Shown here: positions 1 to 7,328 of the stretch, piece by piece
How the letters are laid out: every line of letters starts with the position of its first letter
Numbering within the stretch: position 1 is the stretch's first letter
From: Candidatus Colimorpha enterica
GTDB lineage: Bacteria; Bacillota; Clostridia; Oscillospirales; CAG-272
Direction: 5' to 3'
DNA: 13,447 nt
Assembly: GCA_000433515.1 (NCBI GenBank)
Contig: FR891187.1
Location: 663-14,109, forward strand
Translations under genes and position numbers: made by a program
The notes under the pieces: model-generated
The model's database searches: none
The model's input: only the letters and a program-made list of their open reading frames with translations
What the model was told of the DNA's origin: nothing

Positions 1-7
1 CGGGGTG

Positions 8-22
8 TGGGGCAGCGCCCCA
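8..22. other. Short GC hairpin downstream of argS
   Basis: TGGGGC (8-13) and GCCCCA (17-22) form a six-base-pair stem with a three-base loop, about 20 bases after the argS stop. Read on the minus strand the bases that follow are C-rich with no U-tract, and the window ends there, so I cannot tell whether this is part of a larger argS terminator. Read on the plus strand an AT-rich stretch follows, ending in a short T-run. Confidence 0.3.
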
Positions 23-40
23 TATAAATAAATTAATTTT

Positions 41-1762
41 TCAAATCTTCGGCGTCTTTTTCAGACAGATAAGCCCGAAAGCGTTGCCGAGAGTGATCTT
101 TGCCGCATCGGTAAGACGAATCCTGAAGGCTCGCGCGGCGGGATCGGCGGCAGAGAGTATCTGGCAGTCGTGATAGAAACGGTTGAAGCCTGCGCAGATG
201 TCGAGGATATAGCGTGTTATGACCATAGGCTCGCTGTCGCGGATGGCATCCGTCACCTTTTCCGGGAAGAGCGAGAGAGTGCGTGCCAGCGCAGCCTCTG
301 CCTCACAGGGAGAGTAGCCGGCAGTTTCCGATTCATCCGGAATACCGGAGGATTTTTCAACAATACTGCAGCACCGCGCATAGGTGTACTGCGCATAGGG
401 ACCGGTGTTTCCCTCGAACGAAAGTGCCTCGTCAAGATTGAAGTCGCTGTCCTTTATGCGGCTGTTCGTGAGGTAGTAGAACACAACCGCGCCGACTCCG
501 ACAGCCTCCGCAACCTCGTCCTTGTTTTCAAGGGAGGGATTCTTCTCCTCGATTATCTTTCCGACCTTTTCGATAGCCATTGCGAAGAGATCCTTCAGCA
601 GAACAACGTTTCCGCTCCGCGTAGAGAGCTTTTCGCCGTTGATGCTGACCGTACCGTAGGGGATGTGTACAAGCTCGTCGTACCAGTCGTAGCCCATAAG
701 CTCGACAACCTTGAACCACTGACGGAAGTGCAGTATCTGCTGATTTGAGGTGACATAGATGCACCGGTCAAAGTTGTAGGTCTCCTTGCGGTAGACAGCG
801 GCTGCAATGTCGCGCGTGGGATAAAGCGTTGACCCGTCGCGCTTGAGGATAAGACAGGGCGGCATATTCCACTTCGACAGATCAACAATGGACGCGCCGT
901 CGTCGATCGTCAGAAGCTTCTTCTCGCGGAGCCTTTCGACCTGTGCCGGCATGAGATCGGTGTAGAAGCTCTCGCCGGTGTAGTGATCAAAGGTGATCCC
1001 GAGCTGCCGGTACGTCTTTTCGTATTCCTCGATGCTGATCGAAATGAACCACTTCCAGAGCTTTATGTTGTCCGGATCGTGATGCTCCAGCTTTGTGAAT
1101 TCGGCTCTTGCAAGGTCGTTCAGCGCCGGATCCTCCTCCGCTTCCCTGTGAAAACGGACATAGAGAGCGACAAGCGCGTCAACCCCGCCGGCATTCACTT
1201 CCTCCTCATTGCCCCATTTGCGATAGGCAACAATGAGCTTTCCGAACTGCGTGCCCCAGTCGCCGAGATGATTTATCCCGATGCAGTTCCAGCCGGAGAA
1301 GGCATAGAGCATTTTCAGAGAATGCCCGATGACCGTCGTGCCGAGATGCCCGATGTGGAAGGGCTTTGCAACGTTTGGCGAGGAGTAGTCGATAACAAGC
1401 GTCCTGCCCTCGCCGGAGCGGTTCTTTCCGTAATCATCGCCCGACGCGATTATCTCCGAAACGGTGTCGGACGAAAGCGCAACGGGATCAATGCGGAAAT
1501 TGAGATATCCTCCGGCTGCCGTAACCTCCGAAAAGCACTGCGGAAGCGCAAGAGCGTCCCTGATTTCCCCGGCAATGACCGGCGGGGCTTTTCTCATTGT
1601 CCGGCTGAGCCTGAAGCAGGGAAAAGCAATGTCGCCCATCGACCTGTCGGGCGGGTATTCAAGCATATCCTCAAGCTCCCCGGAAGGGGGTGCGCCGTCC
1701 TTCATAAGCTGCGCAAGCGCGGCGTGTATCGCTTCAGCCGCGGCTGTTTTGAATTTTATCAC
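41..1762 (-). CDS. argS: Arginyl-tRNA synthetase
   Basis: Class I aminoacyl-tRNA synthetase that attaches arginine to tRNA-Arg in the cytoplasm; essential for translation. Seen in the 573-residue product: an N-terminal ArgS-specific region (about 1-110), the HIGH signature as HIGH at 136-139 within a KPFHIGHLG context, the family motif around TRDIAAAVYR (about 316-325), a KMSKS-like loop as KLSTR at 378-382, and the DALR anticodon-binding region at the C terminus, including GPYAQYTYAR. The length is normal for the family. The start is a GTG codon at 1762, supported by GGAGG at 1775-1779 twelve bases upstream; no better in-frame ATG is visible. It has its own promoter at 1836-1864, and the leader shows no T-box specifier stem or T-box sequence. 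It stands alone downstream of the surface-protein terminator. Identification is firm. Confidence 0.97.
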   Translation of the reverse strand: MIKFKTAAAEAIHAALAQLMKDGAPPSGELEDMLEYPPDRSMGDIAFPCFRLSRTMRKAPPVIAGEIRDALALPQCFSEVTAAGGYLNFRIDPVALSSDTVSEIIASGDDYGKNRSGEGRTLVIDYSSPNVAKPFHIGHLGTTVIGHSLKMLYAFSGWNCIGINHLGDWGTQFGKLIVAYRKWGNEEEVNAGGVDALVALYVRFHREAEEDPALNDLARAEFTKLEHHDPDNIKLWKWFISISIEEYEKTYRQLGITFDHYTGESFYTDLMPAQVERLREKKLLTIDDGASIVDLSKWNMPPCLILKRDGSTLYPTRDIAAAVYRKETYNFDRCIYVTSNQQILHFRQWFKVVELMGYDWYDELVHIPYGTVSINGEKLSTRSGNVVLLKDLFAMAIEKVGKIIEEKNPSLENKDEVAEAVGVGAVVFYYLTNSRIKDSDFNLDEALSFEGNTGPYAQYTYARCCSIVEKSSGIPDESETAGYSPCEAEAALARTLSLFPEKVTDAIRDSEPMVITRYILDICAGFNRFYHDCQILSAADPAARAFRIRLTDAAKITLGNAFGLICLKKTPKI

Positions 1763-1774
1763 TGTAAACGTAAA

Positions 1775-1779
1775 CCTCC
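1775..1779 (-). promoter_or_regulatory. Ribosome binding site fixing the GTG start of argS
   Basis: GGAGG on the minus strand lies twelve bases before the GTG at 1762 and supports that codon as the start of argS. Confidence 0.7.
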
Positions 1780-1835
1780 GTTATGCTCTGTTGAGGGAAA
1801 AAGGCTCTGTATTGCATTGAAACACAATTACATTT

Positions 1836-1864
1836 ATTTTACTACTTTTGATGCGCTTTGTCAA
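1836..1864 (-). promoter_or_regulatory. argS promoter
   Basis: On the minus strand TTGACA (1864-1859) is separated by 17 bases from TAAAAT (1841-1836). Initiation would fall near 1829, giving a leader of about 65 bases before the GTG start. The promoter lies just downstream of the terminator of the preceding surface-protein unit, so argS appears to be a separate transcription unit. It is read as a primary sigma factor promoter from sequence only. Confidence 0.8.
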
Positions 1865-1904
1865 TGTTTTTGATGAATTATCGGTCAAAAGCTGAAATTT
1901 ACGC

Positions 1905-1949
1905 AAAAACGGGGGTGTTTAAAACCCGAAATGAGTTTCAACACCCCCG
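1905..1949 (-). terminator. Intrinsic terminator after the cohesin-like protein gene
   Basis: On the minus strand a perfect ten-base inverted repeat, CGGGGGTGTT (1949-1940) and AACACCCCCG (1919-1910), is followed at once by five T residues (1909-1905). Shorter pairing of AAA with TTT can extend the stem inside the loop. It begins about 30 bases after the stop of the gene ending at 1979. It is a textbook Rho-independent terminator and the only one of that form in the window. Confidence 0.92.
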
Positions 1950-1978
1950 CCGTTATCCGGATTTCCGTGATCGGGATG

Positions 1979-3862
1979 TCATCTGTACCGGTTGTTGTTT
2001 CCTCTGCCGTCTCCGGGACGGTTTCTGCTGTTCGGATTGCCGCCTCTGCGCGCGCGCCTTGCCTTGTTTCTCCGGCTCTCAAGGTAAACGGAGCCGACAA
2101 GGAAGAGCACGGTGAGCGAGAACAGCACAATGAGAATTATCAGGAACGCCCTGCCGAGGTCGGTGATCTTTCCTTGACCCTTGTTTCCGCCGGTCGTCAC
2201 TGCCGGATCGGTTGTCGGCGGATTTGCGGAGCCGTTTCCGGAACCGTTTCCGCTCGTTGTGCCGGGATTTGTGCCGGGGTCGGTCGCGGAGCTGCCGGTC
2301 GCCGGGATCTCCTCTGTCTGCTTCTGACCGCAGACGGAGCAGATTCTCTCCTTGACACCCTTCAGCTCTGCTGTCGGCTCGGCTTTAATCTCCCAGTCGC
2401 CGTACTGATGCTCTCCGGTCGCGGGGAGAACCTTTTCCGCGATCACCGCATTGCACTTGTCGCAGATCGTTCTTTCCCAACCGTCCTCGCCGCAGGAGGG
2501 AGCCTTCTGCTCCATGTGGGTCTTTTCATGGGTGCATTCGTTGGTCGTGACGGTGAGCGCCGTCGTGGTTGCCGTGAACTTGTCGGCAAAGCTGATGACG
2601 ATGGTCTTTCCGGTGTCGGAGACAGACAGCTTTTTGCCGTTCGCAATGCTCGTTTCAAGCCCGAACTCCTCGAAATCGGCAAATTTCACGTCCTCGTAAC
2701 CGCTTTCGTAATTCACGGTGACGACAAGCGCCGAAAGATCAAGCTTCTCGCCGTCAACATAAGACAGCTTCGGAAGCGTCTTTATCGTTATGTTCTTTAT
2801 CTTTGCCGCAGCCTTTGCCGCCGCGGAAGCTGCGGAACTGTCACTGTCGCTGTACAGCTTGTCGTTTTCTGCAACGGCAGAGACCTTCGCGGTGTAGGCA
2901 GTTCCGGCTTTTATGTGCGTGTCGCAGGGAAGATTCCCGGCCTTCCCGGCAGCCTCATAGTCTGCCAGCTTGTTCTTGTCGGAGTAAATTTCGATCACAT
3001 ACTGAGCAACCGAGCCGTCCGGGTTGGTGTCGGTGATCTGGTACTTAAGACCGCCGTTCTCATAGTCGGGGGAGAGCACGATCTTCGGCGCGGCAAGCTT
3101 GCCCTTGACGGTGTAGGAAGCCGATTTTGCCGATTCTTCGCTGTCTCCGTATTCAGGCTTGTCAGAGACGGCAACGACCGTGAAGCAGTAGCTTCCGCCG
3201 CTTGTGAGCTTCTTCGAAAAGTCATATTCCGTTCCCTTGGCCGATACGGGACTTCCGCTTTCCTTGCCGTCCTTGTATATCTGAACGCTGTAGCTGTCGG
3301 CATTTTCGACCGCGCTCCATTTGGCAACGCCGTTGTCGAAGGAGACAGGGGAGGGAGCCGCAAGAGCCTTCTGGATCTTGACCGTCAGCCTGTTTGCCGT
3401 GCCGGAATAGGGCTCAAGATCGGTGCCAACGCATTCGACGCCTGAGACGGTTATTTCAGAAGTCTTGGTTGCATCGGTCTTTACCTTGAATGATATAGAG
3501 AACTTCAGAACCCCGTCTTTTTTTACCGCGTATTCAGCTTTGGCAGATTCCGCAGCGGCATGAAATTCGACAACTCCATTCTTGGCTTTGTATGGCTTTT
3601 CGTTCCATCCGTCCGGCTGTGTGCAGGTAACACTTACAAATTCAAACACATCTGTGTCGTATGACACATTCATATCAAGCCCGAGAATTCCGTTGGTCAG
3701 CTTTATCCCCTTGACGGTGAGAACATAGTCAACGGTTTTTCCGGCATTTACAACCTCGGGACCGGTGAGCTCGACCGTAAATTTCGCGTCGCCGGCACTT
3801 ACCGCGAACGCGACCGCAGCGGCGAGAATCAGTGTGCAGATGAATAATGCAATCTTTTTCAT
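1979..3862 (-). CDS. Membrane-anchored multidomain surface protein with cohesin-like domain
   Basis: Predicted cell-surface protein, 627 residues; substrate and partner unknown. Seen in order: signal peptide (about 1-23, KK then a hydrophobic stretch ending AVSA), a cohesin-like beta-sandwich (about 26-165, with the typical GLDMNVSYDTDVFEFVSV strand pair), two fibronectin-III-like regions (about 168-253 and 256-345), a bacterial Ig-like region (about 360-440), two short cysteine-pair modules (443-480 and 484-523, CDKC and CSVC, each ending in PATG), a Gly/Thr/Asn/Pro-rich spacer (524-566), one membrane segment (about 572-594) and an Arg-rich tail. The tail suits a stop-transfer anchor, placing the domains outside. 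No LPXTG sorting motif is seen and no catalytic domain is recognised. The gene starts 21 bases after the dockerin gene stop, so the two are probably co-transcribed. The architecture is read by eye; the cohesin call is a fold-level resemblance, and binding to a dockerin is inferred. Confidence 0.75.
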   Translation of the reverse strand: MKKIALFICTLILAAAVAFAVSAGDAKFTVELTGPEVVNAGKTVDYVLTVKGIKLTNGILGLDMNVSYDTDVFEFVSVTCTQPDGWNEKPYKAKNGVVEFHAAAESAKAEYAVKKDGVLKFSISFKVKTDATKTSEITVSGVECVGTDLEPYSGTANRLTVKIQKALAAPSPVSFDNGVAKWSAVENADSYSVQIYKDGKESGSPVSAKGTEYDFSKKLTSGGSYCFTVVAVSDKPEYGDSEESAKSASYTVKGKLAAPKIVLSPDYENGGLKYQITDTNPDGSVAQYVIEIYSDKNKLADYEAAGKAGNLPCDTHIKAGTAYTAKVSAVAENDKLYSDSDSSAASAAAKAAAKIKNITIKTLPKLSYVDGEKLDLSALVVTVNYESGYEDVKFADFEEFGLETSIANGKKLSVSDTGKTIVISFADKFTATTTALTVTTNECTHEKTHMEQKAPSCGEDGWERTICDKCNAVIAEKVLPATGEHQYGDWEIKAEPTAELKGVKERICSVCGQKQTEEIPATGSSATDPGTNPGTTSGNGSGNGSANPPTTDPAVTTGGNKGQGKITDLGRAFLIILIVLFSLTVLFLVGSVYLESRRNKARRARRGGNPNSRNRPGDGRGNNNRYR

Positions 3863-3883
3863 TTCGTTAACCTTTCAGTTCAA

Positions 3884-5083
3884 TCAGTTGTAAATGTTGT
3901 AATCACCGCTGAAATGGGCTCTCAGCCGCAGATAGTCAACAGAGGTAACGGTGTCCCTTCCTGCAATGTGCGCGGCGGCAAGATACGCACCGGAAAGCTC
4001 ATAGTCGCCGCCGAAATACGCGCGGAGCCTCAGATAGTCAACGGAGGTAAGCCGCCCGTCGCCGCTTATATCCCCAAGCACCACAACATCCGCCGAATCG
4101 ACCGCATTGTCCCCGTTCATGAGCGAGACTCTGCAGCCGGTCCCGACATAAGCGTTTTTGTCGGTTATCTCTTTTCCGTCGGAGCCGAACACTTTGACGT
4201 ACTCCGGCGTCTCAAAGTTCCCGACAAAATCCGACAGCTTTGTTTCTGCAATGACCTTTGTCACATATCCGCCGGAAACCGTATAGCTGCTCGACTTTGT
4301 CGGTGTCAGCTTTTTCGGCGCTTCAAGAACTGTCAGGGTGAACTGCTTTTCGTCCGAGACGATATTTCCCGCGGTAAGCGCCGCCCTCACACCGAAGGTG
4401 AAGCTGCCGCTTTCCGTCGGTATTCCGGACAGCATACCCTCGTCGGAGAGGGCAATCCCCTCCGGGAGAGCGCCGGACGTCACTTCCCACGAAAGAAAAT
4501 CGTCGCGGTCAGCCTCGATCATGAAGTCGTACTGCATATTCAGTATCCCGTCCGGCAGGCTTTCTGTCTTTATGACCGGCTTTTCCGGGGTCTTTACCGT
4601 GTCGGTAAGGCTTTTTCCGGGGGTCACGGTGTACGGCACGTCCGCCAGCTTTGAATTCATCAGCTGATATGCGTAAAACTCAACCGAAATGTCGCCAAGC
4701 CCGCTTACGATGAAGCTGACGGAGCAGAAGCTGTCGCTTTTTGACGTATAATCCGATTTTTCAAGGTAAATAAGCCCGTAAGCACCGGCATTTTCGCCTT
4801 CAGCCACGCGGTCCTCCTGAAGATTTCCGAGAAGAACAGCCGACCCCGGCACGTATGTCAGATTATCGGAGGGTTTAAAAAAGAACGTCCCGGCACAAAA
4901 GCCGCTGTTCTGCGAAATCCCGACGGTATATGTCACCGTGTCGCCAAGCTCCGGCTGTCGGTTCTCCGGAACACTGCAGGAAAACGTGAAAACGACTCCC
5001 GATTCGGCAAAAGCGGCAAACGGCACCGACATGAGCGTCAATAATACCGCAAGGAAAACAGCCGCGCTCCTTCTGTGTTTCAT
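3884..5083 (-). CDS. Secreted protein with cohesin-like, Ig-like and C-terminal dockerin domains
   Basis: Predicted exported protein of 399 residues with no enzyme domain. Seen: signal peptide (1-26, cleavage likely after AFA), a cohesin-like beta domain (about 29-155), a putative Ig domain of the cadherin-like type (about 175-253, with the LPEGIALSDEGMLSGIP signature), a Ser/Thr linker, a small beta region (about 265-333), then a type I dockerin (336-396). Dockerin repeat 1 has intact calcium-loop residues (DISGDGRLTSVD) followed by YLRLRAYF. Repeat 2 keeps TSVDYLRLRAHF but its loop is degenerate (HIAGRDTVTSVD). In this family such a dockerin normally binds a cohesin on a scaffold or cell surface. 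Here the next gene encodes a membrane-anchored cohesin-like protein, which is a candidate partner. The ATG at 5083 has a purine-rich ribosome site (GGAGGGGGAGA, 5091-5101), and a perfect-consensus promoter lies directly upstream. Confidence 0.82.
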   Translation of the reverse strand: MKHRRSAAVFLAVLLTLMSVPFAAFAESGVVFTFSCSVPENRQPELGDTVTYTVGISQNSGFCAGTFFFKPSDNLTYVPGSAVLLGNLQEDRVAEGENAGAYGLIYLEKSDYTSKSDSFCSVSFIVSGLGDISVEFYAYQLMNSKLADVPYTVTPGKSLTDTVKTPEKPVIKTESLPDGILNMQYDFMIEADRDDFLSWEVTSGALPEGIALSDEGMLSGIPTESGSFTFGVRAALTAGNIVSDEKQFTLTVLEAPKKLTPTKSSSYTVSGGYVTKVIAETKLSDFVGNFETPEYVKVFGSDGKEITDKNAYVGTGCRVSLMNGDNAVDSADVVVLGDISGDGRLTSVDYLRLRAYFGGDYELSGAYLAAAHIAGRDTVTSVDYLRLRAHFSGDYNIYN

Positions 5084-5117
5084 GGATCAATCTCCCCCTC
5101 CGCATTTTCATATTAAT

Positions 5118-5146
5118 ATTATACAATGAACAGGGTGGGTTGTCAA
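5118..5146 (-). promoter_or_regulatory. Promoter of the dockerin/cohesin gene pair
   Basis: On the minus strand TTGACA (5146-5141) and TATAAT (5123-5118) are both perfect consensus and separated by 17 bases. Initiation would be near 5111, leaving a leader of under 30 bases that contains only the ribosome binding site. A perfect -35 and -10 pair predicts strong basal transcription unless it is repressed. Confidence 0.9.
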
Positions 5147-5177
5147 TAAGACGGGACGTCAAAAAAGGCGAATACTT

Positions 5178-5193
5178 GTTAACAATTGTTTAC
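5178..5193. promoter_or_regulatory. Imperfect palindrome, possible operator
   Basis: GTTAACAA followed directly by TTGTTTAC makes a 16-base palindrome with one mismatch per half. It lies about 32 bases upstream of the -35 box of the dockerin/cohesin promoter. The TTGTTAA-like half-sites recall those of Rex family operators, but the usual arrangement (TTGTTAA, four bases, TTAACAA) is not present. It could be an activator or repressor site, or chance in an AT-rich patch. Confidence 0.3.
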
Positions 5194-5268
5194 TGTTTTT
5201 TCGGCATGAGCAAAAAACGCACAGGTGAGGAGCAAGATATCCGGCGGTGTGCTGCAACCTGAAAGTAG

Positions 5269-5307
5269 TATGCCCCGGATCTTCGGGAAACCGAAAACCG
5301 GGGCATA
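5269..5307 (-). terminator. Hairpin after the transketolase operon, probable terminator without a U-tract
   Basis: TATGCCCCGG and CCGGGGCATA form a perfect ten-base-pair stem (5298-5307 with 5269-5278). Inside it TTCGG pairs with CCGAA around a short loop. It begins about 20 bases after the transketolase stop. On the minus strand the sequence after the stem is CTACTTTC, not a U-run, so intrinsic termination would be weak by standard rules. It could instead stabilise the 3' end of the messenger. Confidence 0.5.
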
Positions 5308-5328
5308 GTTGTATGGCTGTATTGGTAA

Positions 5329-6273
5329 TTACTTCTTGAGCGTGACCGCAGCCTTTGCCTTTGCGGCAATGTTTGCGGGGGTCAGTCCGTACTTCTCAAG
5401 GAGAGCCGGGACCTTTCCGGAGCAGCCGAAGGTGTCCTCTACGCCGACTCTGAGAACCGGAACGGGAAGAGCCTCGCAGACTGCCTCTGCGACAGCGGAG
5501 CCGAGACCGCCTATGATGTTGTGCTCTTCGGCGGTGACGACAGCACCGGTTTCGGCAGCTGCCTTGAGGACAAGCTCCCTGTCAAGCGGCTTTATCGTGT
5601 GGATGTTGATGACGCGGGCATCGATGCCGTCTGCCTTGAGCAGCTCCCTTGCCTCAAGCGCCATGGCGACCATGATACCGGTTGCGATGATTGTGACGTC
5701 CTTGCCGTCTGCCATCGTGATACCCTTGCCGATCTCGAATTTATAGGTCTCCTTGTCATAGATGACCGGAACTGCAAGACGTCCGAAACGGAGGTAGCAG
5801 GGACCGACATGGTTTATAGCCGCCTCAACAGCCGCCCTTGCCTCGACGGCGTCTGCCGGGTTGATAATTGTCATGCCGGGGATGGTGCGCATTGTGCCGA
5901 TGTCCTCGAGGCACTGGTGCGTTGCGCCGTCCTCGCCGACGGTGATGCCGGCATGGGTAGCGCCGATCTTGACATTGAGGTGCGGGTAGCCGATCGAGTT
6001 TCTGATCTGCTCGAAAGCGCGTCCCGCGGTGAACATTGCAAAGGAGCTTGCAAAGGGGATAAGTCCCGTTGTGGAAAGTCCTGCCGCAACCGCGACCATG
6101 TTGCCCTCTGCGATGCCGCAGTCGAAGAATCTGTCGGGATATGCCTTCTTGAATTTTCCGGTCTTGGTTGCCTCCGCGAGGTCGGCGTCAAGAACCACGA
6201 GCTTATCGTATTTTGCGCCGAACTCAACGAGCGCGTCGCCGTATGCTTCTCTTGTAGCTATTTTGTCTGCCAT
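5329..6273 (-). CDS. Transketolase, C-terminal (pyrimidine-binding) subunit
   Basis: One half of a split transketolase that moves two-carbon ketol units between sugar phosphates in the non-oxidative pentose phosphate pathway, in the cytoplasm. The 314-residue product holds the pyrimidine-binding and C-terminal domains: IAEGNMV at about 54-60 with the conserved Glu56 that activates thiamine diphosphate, the ASSFAMFTAGRAFEQIR segment (75-91), GEDGATHQ at 113-120, and a C-terminal transketolase domain from about 190. The length matches stand-alone C subunits. It starts 18 bases after the N-subunit stop with a strong GGGGAGGA site at 6281-6288, so the two subunits are made from one messenger. The closely related deoxyxylulose-5-phosphate synthase is excluded because the protein is split and short. 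Confidence 0.93.
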   Translation of the reverse strand: MADKIATREAYGDALVEFGAKYDKLVVLDADLAEATKTGKFKKAYPDRFFDCGIAEGNMVAVAAGLSTTGLIPFASSFAMFTAGRAFEQIRNSIGYPHLNVKIGATHAGITVGEDGATHQCLEDIGTMRTIPGMTIINPADAVEARAAVEAAINHVGPCYLRFGRLAVPVIYDKETYKFEIGKGITMADGKDVTIIATGIMVAMALEARELLKADGIDARVINIHTIKPLDRELVLKAAAETGAVVTAEEHNIIGGLGSAVAEAVCEALPVPVLRVGVEDTFGCSGKVPALLEKYGLTPANIAAKAKAAVTLKK

Positions 6274-6291
6274 TGTTGATTCCTCCCCGGA

Positions 6292-7128
6292 TTATAAAGA
6301 CTCTATATAAGCGTTGATCTCGGAGACAGCCTGCTCATACTGCTCCTTGTTCGGAGCCGAGCCGTGCCACTTCACGTTGTTTTCCATGAAGGAAACGCCC
6401 TTGCCCTTGACGCACTTTGCGATGATGGCGGTGGGCTTGCCCTTGCATTCCTTAGCCGCCTTCACAGCCGCGTCGATCTCGTTGAAGTCGTGACCGTTTA
6501 TAACGATGACGTTCCACCTGAACGCCTCGAACTTTTTGTCGATCGGAGTCGGGTCAACAACGTCAACGATCGGTCCGTCTATCTGAAGCCCGTTGAAGTC
6601 AACGAAGATGCAGAGGTTGTCGAGCTTCTTGTGAGCCGCGAACATAGCCGCCTCCCACACCTGACCTTCCTCGCACTCGCCGTCGCCGAGGATCGCGTAA
6701 ACGCGGTAGTCCTTCTTGTTTATCTTCCCGGCAAGAGCCATACCGCAGGCGGCGGAAATGCCGAGGCCGAGGGAGCCGGAGGTCATGTCAACTCCGGGCG
6801 TGTGCTTCATATCGGGGTGACCCTGAAGATAGCTGTCGACCTGACGGAAGGTTTTAAGATCCTCCTTCGGGATGAAGCCCTTTGCCGCAAGTGCCGCATA
6901 AAGTCCGGGAGAGGTATGTCCCTTCGAAAGGACAAGACGGTCTCTGTCCTCCCACTTCGGGTTCTTCACATCGACCCTCAGCTCCTCAAAATAGAGGTAT
7001 GCAAGGATGTCGGAGATCGAAAGAGAGCCGCCGGGATGTCCCGAGCTTGCGCTGTAAACCGCCTCAAGCGCGCCGAGCTTTATCTCGGCGGACTTCAGGC
7101 TGAGTTCCTTTATTTTTGCCTGTTCCAT
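6292..7128 (-). CDS. Transketolase, N-terminal (diphosphate-binding) subunit
   Basis: The other half of the split transketolase; it binds the diphosphate of thiamine diphosphate through magnesium. Seen in the 278-residue product: GHPGGSLS (30-37) with substrate/cofactor His31, LSKGHTSPGLYAAL (67-80) with His71, GSLGLGIS (118-125), and the thiamine motif that begins with GDGECEEGQVWEA (148-160) and ends near Asn179. The length is typical of stand-alone N subunits. The ATG at 7128 is preceded by AGGAGG at 7140-7145. The gene is first in the operon, behind a strong promoter and a leader of about 130 bases. In clostridia such pairs supply ribose and erythrose phosphates where the oxidative branch is often missing; that point is family knowledge, not seen here. 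Confidence 0.94.
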   Translation of the reverse strand: MEQAKIKELSLKSAEIKLGALEAVYSASSGHPGGSLSISDILAYLYFEELRVDVKNPKWEDRDRLVLSKGHTSPGLYAALAAKGFIPKEDLKTFRQVDSYLQGHPDMKHTPGVDMTSGSLGLGISAACGMALAGKINKKDYRVYAILGDGECEEGQVWEAAMFAAHKKLDNLCIFVDFNGLQIDGPIVDVVDPTPIDKKFEAFRWNVIVINGHDFNEIDAAVKAAKECKGKPTAIIAKCVKGKGVSFMENNVKWHGSAPNKEQYEQAVSEINAYIESL

Positions 7129-7257
7129 TGAGTTTTGTGCCTCCTGAAAATTTATATATACGTGTTGGCTGCAGTATGCGGAGCCGCCGCCCTACCGATT
7201 CCGGCGCGGGAAAACGGCTTGTCCGCGGAAGACGTCGCAAAACGCCCTTTACCGCCA
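7129..7257 (-). other. GC-rich 5' leader of the transketolase messenger
   Basis: Between the inferred transcription start near 7257 and the ATG at 7128 lie about 130 bases. The first two thirds are GC-rich with short self-complementary stretches such as GCGG/CCGC around 7178-7190; the end is AT-rich and carries the ribosome binding site AGGAGG (7140-7145). I recognise no known riboswitch or T-box in it. A cis-acting element is possible but not shown. Confidence 0.35.
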
Positions 7258-7263
7258 CGATAC

Positions 7264-7292
7264 ATTGTAATATTTTTTGTTCCGTTTGTCAA
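7264..7292 (-). promoter_or_regulatory. Transketolase operon promoter
   Basis: On the minus strand TTGACA (7292-7287) and TACAAT (7269-7264) are separated by 17 bases within AT-rich sequence. Initiation would be near 7257. This makes the transketolase pair a transcription unit separate from the 6S RNA candidate and DUF1292 gene upstream. Confidence 0.85.
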
Positions 7293-7328
7293 ATGCTTTT
7301 GGTATGTTTACGGGGCAGCGGGACAAAG

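Noticed and set aside
1780..1829. T-box or other tRNA-responsive leader before argS
   Set aside because: The leader is only about 65 bases and has no T-box sequence, specifier loop or terminator/antiterminator pair.
1931..3445. Long plus-strand open frame of 504 codons opposite the cohesin-like protein gene
   Set aside because: Its product has no recognisable domain and is Val/Arg/Gly/Cys-biased as expected of an antisense frame of a GC-rich gene. The minus-strand gene has a signal peptide, domains, anchor and terminator.
5178..5193. Canonical Rex operator upstream of the dockerin/cohesin promoter
   Set aside because: Half-site-like TTGTTAA is present, but the inverted arrangement with a four-base centre is not; only a generic palindrome can be claimed.
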